DNA of 64,000 nucleotides from Neckera pumila (Eukaryota > Streptophyta > Bryopsida > Hypnales > Neckeraceae), in NCBI GenBank assembly GCA_963969595.1, contig OZ018415.1:20274001-20338000 (forward strand). The letters are read 5' to 3'. The notes below the pieces were generated by a model, which ran no database searches, had not been told where the DNA came from, and saw nothing but the letters and a program-made list of their open reading frames with translations. Below, in pieces: positions 62,197-64,000 of the stretch. A program made the translations under genes and the position numbers. The stretch's first letter is position 1, and every line of letters starts with the position of its first letter.

Positions 62197-63828
62197 TTAC
62201 ACGTAGCCTCCAGACTTGGTGATGCGGAACAATTGCCACGGGCAACTGGTCTTCGTCACTTGCACAGGCTTAGCACAGAGCAGCGCTTCCAGCCAAAACC
62301 CATTCGGATTCTTAAACTTGAACACAGTCTTACTCTCCATCTTGTTCCCATACCTATCCTGATTCACAGTCCCAAACTGCCCCAACACAGTCCCCCCAGC
62401 CACATCCGAAATAGTCGCAAGAACCCCCTGGTACGACCACATGCCTTTGCTGAATGTGTAATGCATCTTCCCCTGCACGAAGAGGCTTTGCACGAACGTC
62501 CCGCCCTTGACTGAAAGGGTGACCGGCACTGCGGGAGGCTCTTGGTCTTGGGTGTAGAATCGGAAGACGCCGGTGAAGGGAACGCCGGAGGAAGCGCCGT
62601 TGGATGAGCAGAGGGCTTTAGAAGGAGGTAAGCCGCCGGAGGTGGACGTGAGGGAGACGAAGGCCACGCGGTCGCCGTCGCCGGAGCCGCGGTGGACTGT
62701 CACAATGGATAAGTACTGGGTGATGCTGGTGGGCGAAACCTGTGAGGTTTCTACTGCCGTGGCTGTACAACAAAGTGTGAAGTTATGTGAGAAGCAGAAA
62801 CATGCAAGAACCTAGAACATAACTCATGACACTTCTCCACATTCTAACACCCTACTTTCGACCAAGAAGTACACTATGACCCATAATACAACTCCTCATT
62901 CTCACACCCTTCGATCAACCAATAGTACATTATGATCTATAAATCTTCCCTCATTGTAAGACCCGTAGATCGACTACGGCGTACATTGTAATCCATAATC
63001 CTTCTCATTATGATACCCTTAGATCGACCAAGAAGTGCAATATAACACATAATCATTCTCCTGGTAATTACACCCTTAGATCAACCAAGAAGTACAAGAT
63101 CCCAATTGCAGGAAACGACTTAGGCATTATGTTCGGCATTGATCTTAATCCTCCCGACCCTAAAGTATTACCTAATGCACCATCAAGCTCTACTTTCCCA
63201 TTCACAGTCATGTCCCTGATGATTGGAACTTGTTCAATCAAGCTAATGAAGGATGAATCAAGCTAATGAATGTGAGAAATGGTCATGCTCTCCATATCCA
63301 GTGGTTGTTACGACCTCTACAGAAGCCGGCTGCATTGAGGTAACGGGAGATTTCATTACCTTGAAGACCGCTAGAAGCTTCACCAGATTCACCAGAGGAA
63401 CCGGCGGAGTTGATGATGCTCCAGAAATAAGTGAGACTTCCTTTGTTGTTGGTAGACCAGTAGGTGCCGAGCATTGCACCGTTAGGAGCGTTCACGTCGG
63501 CAGAGGAGCCGGTTTTAGTCCAGGTGCCGTCAGTGCATACGTATTTCTGCGTTCCCCTCACTACTTTCCCTGTGAACGCCAAGCTGCGGCCACATTGACA
63601 GCAATCGAAGTCAGTGTGGATGCAGGTCACTCACAACCGTCCTCTATAAATTTCCAACACTGTCTACATTCTTAAGTAGTTGTTCAAATACACGTATATT
63701 AGCATGGGCATGTGGAAGGTTCAATACCTGTATCCCGTAGGAGGAACAAGGCCCGCGGCGACTAAGCTCCATGGCTGCCATTGAATCAGCACTACGAAGA
63801 TGCACAATATGACGTTCTGTCTCAACAT
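62197..63828 (-). CDS. Secreted DUF3455-family protein with C-terminal repeat-like extension
   Basis: Function unknown; DUF3455 proteins occur in plants, fungi and bacteria. Exons (minus): 63828-63728, 63556-63360, 62762-62197, giving 287 aa. A signal peptide is likely at 1-25 (MLRQNVILCIFVVLIQWQPW, cleaved near SLVAA). Then PPTGYR, GTQKYVCTDGTW (35-46), APNGAMLGTYWS, LTYFWSIINS, QVSPTSITQYLSIVTVHR, TSTSGGLPPSKALC and VPFTGVFRFY: the DUF3455 order. Residues about 194-231 (FVQGKMHYTFSKGMWSY ... GGTVLGQFGT) look like a second, diverged copy of the GTQ-YVC-TW...A.LG.Y motif. The exon 2 acceptor (GTGAG|G) has a weak pyrimidine tract; the better-looking CACAG upstream breaks the frame. A strong donor (GTGTAAGTG) overlaps the stop, so an alternative longer C-terminus is possible. 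Confidence 0.75.
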
Positions 63829-64000
63829 TTTCTACAAGTTGTGCGTGGAATCCACAAAATATCTAATAGAAGGAAGCGCGCTTCCAGTTGCCCACGTCAA
63901 GAATCTGCAATAGCACGAAAAACAAGATCGTCTCAGTACGGGTCGATAATACTCTACACAAATGCAGAGTGTCATAGCCAGTCGATTCTTACAACACATC
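63829..64000. other. Upstream of the DUF3455 gene, cut by the window edge
   Basis: Probable 5' UTR and promoter of the minus-strand gene. No further feature seen. Confidence 0.5.

Noticed and set aside
62146..62815. Plus-strand frames over the DUF3455 gene
   Set aside because: Shadows of the minus-strand exon, which matches a known family.

Overview
This is eukaryotic nuclear DNA from a land plant. Every gene that can be modelled has GT-AG introns of roughly 80-800 bp, and each product best fits a plant-type family: ATXR5/6 PHD-SET methyltransferases, an N-terminal-EH-domain EHD ATPase, and a 56-residue NRPB12. A DUF3455 secreted protein, a piggyBac relic and modest introns lean toward a seedless lineage such as a moss or lycophyte, but the sequence alone does not settle this.

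Layout. 1-7.0 kb is AT-rich transposon debris with two clear MITEs. 7.0-11.8 kb has mixed composition and no supportable gene. 11.87-20.40 kb holds two intact paralogous H3K27 monomethyltransferase genes (ATXR5/6 type), head to tail on the minus strand with the same six-exon structure. 20.4-22.0 kb is their upstream region and ends in a G-rich block. 22.0-32.7 kb is AT-rich transposon territory with a decayed piggyBac transposase, a Stowaway-like MITE and a 99-bp (AT)n tract. 32.7-33.0 kb has a small unrecognised minus-strand gene with a three-copy tandem repeat beside it. 34.4-38.5 kb is AAR2 (plus; U5 snRNP assembly). 41.4-43.9 kb is eIF6 (minus; 60S biogenesis). 44-48 kb is repeats. 48.3-49.2 kb is the RNA polymerase subunit NRPB12 (plus). 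50.6-55.4 kb is EHD (minus; endocytic membrane remodelling). 57.1-59.3 kb is an XRCC4-superfamily gene that most resembles the NHEJ factor PAXX (plus). 62.2-63.8 kb is a secreted DUF3455 protein (minus) that seems to contain a second, degenerate copy of its own N-terminal motif.

Most genes are housekeeping (chromatin, splicing, translation, transcription, trafficking, repair) and do not form one pathway. Two links stand out. The leaders of eIF6 and NRPB12 carry the same 13-base telo-box in the same orientation, and AAR2 has a related telo-box, so these genes may share growth-linked control. Both ATXR copies carry a PCNA-binding PIP box on a tiny exon of its own, which ties them to DNA replication. 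Several repeat families recur in introns and intergenic DNA, including one near-palindromic TTAACCCC element found in introns of both an ATXR copy and the PAXX-like gene.

Exon coordinates were worked out by hand from conserved protein sequence, splice dinucleotides and reading-frame phase. All eight multi-exon models keep the frame from start to stop.
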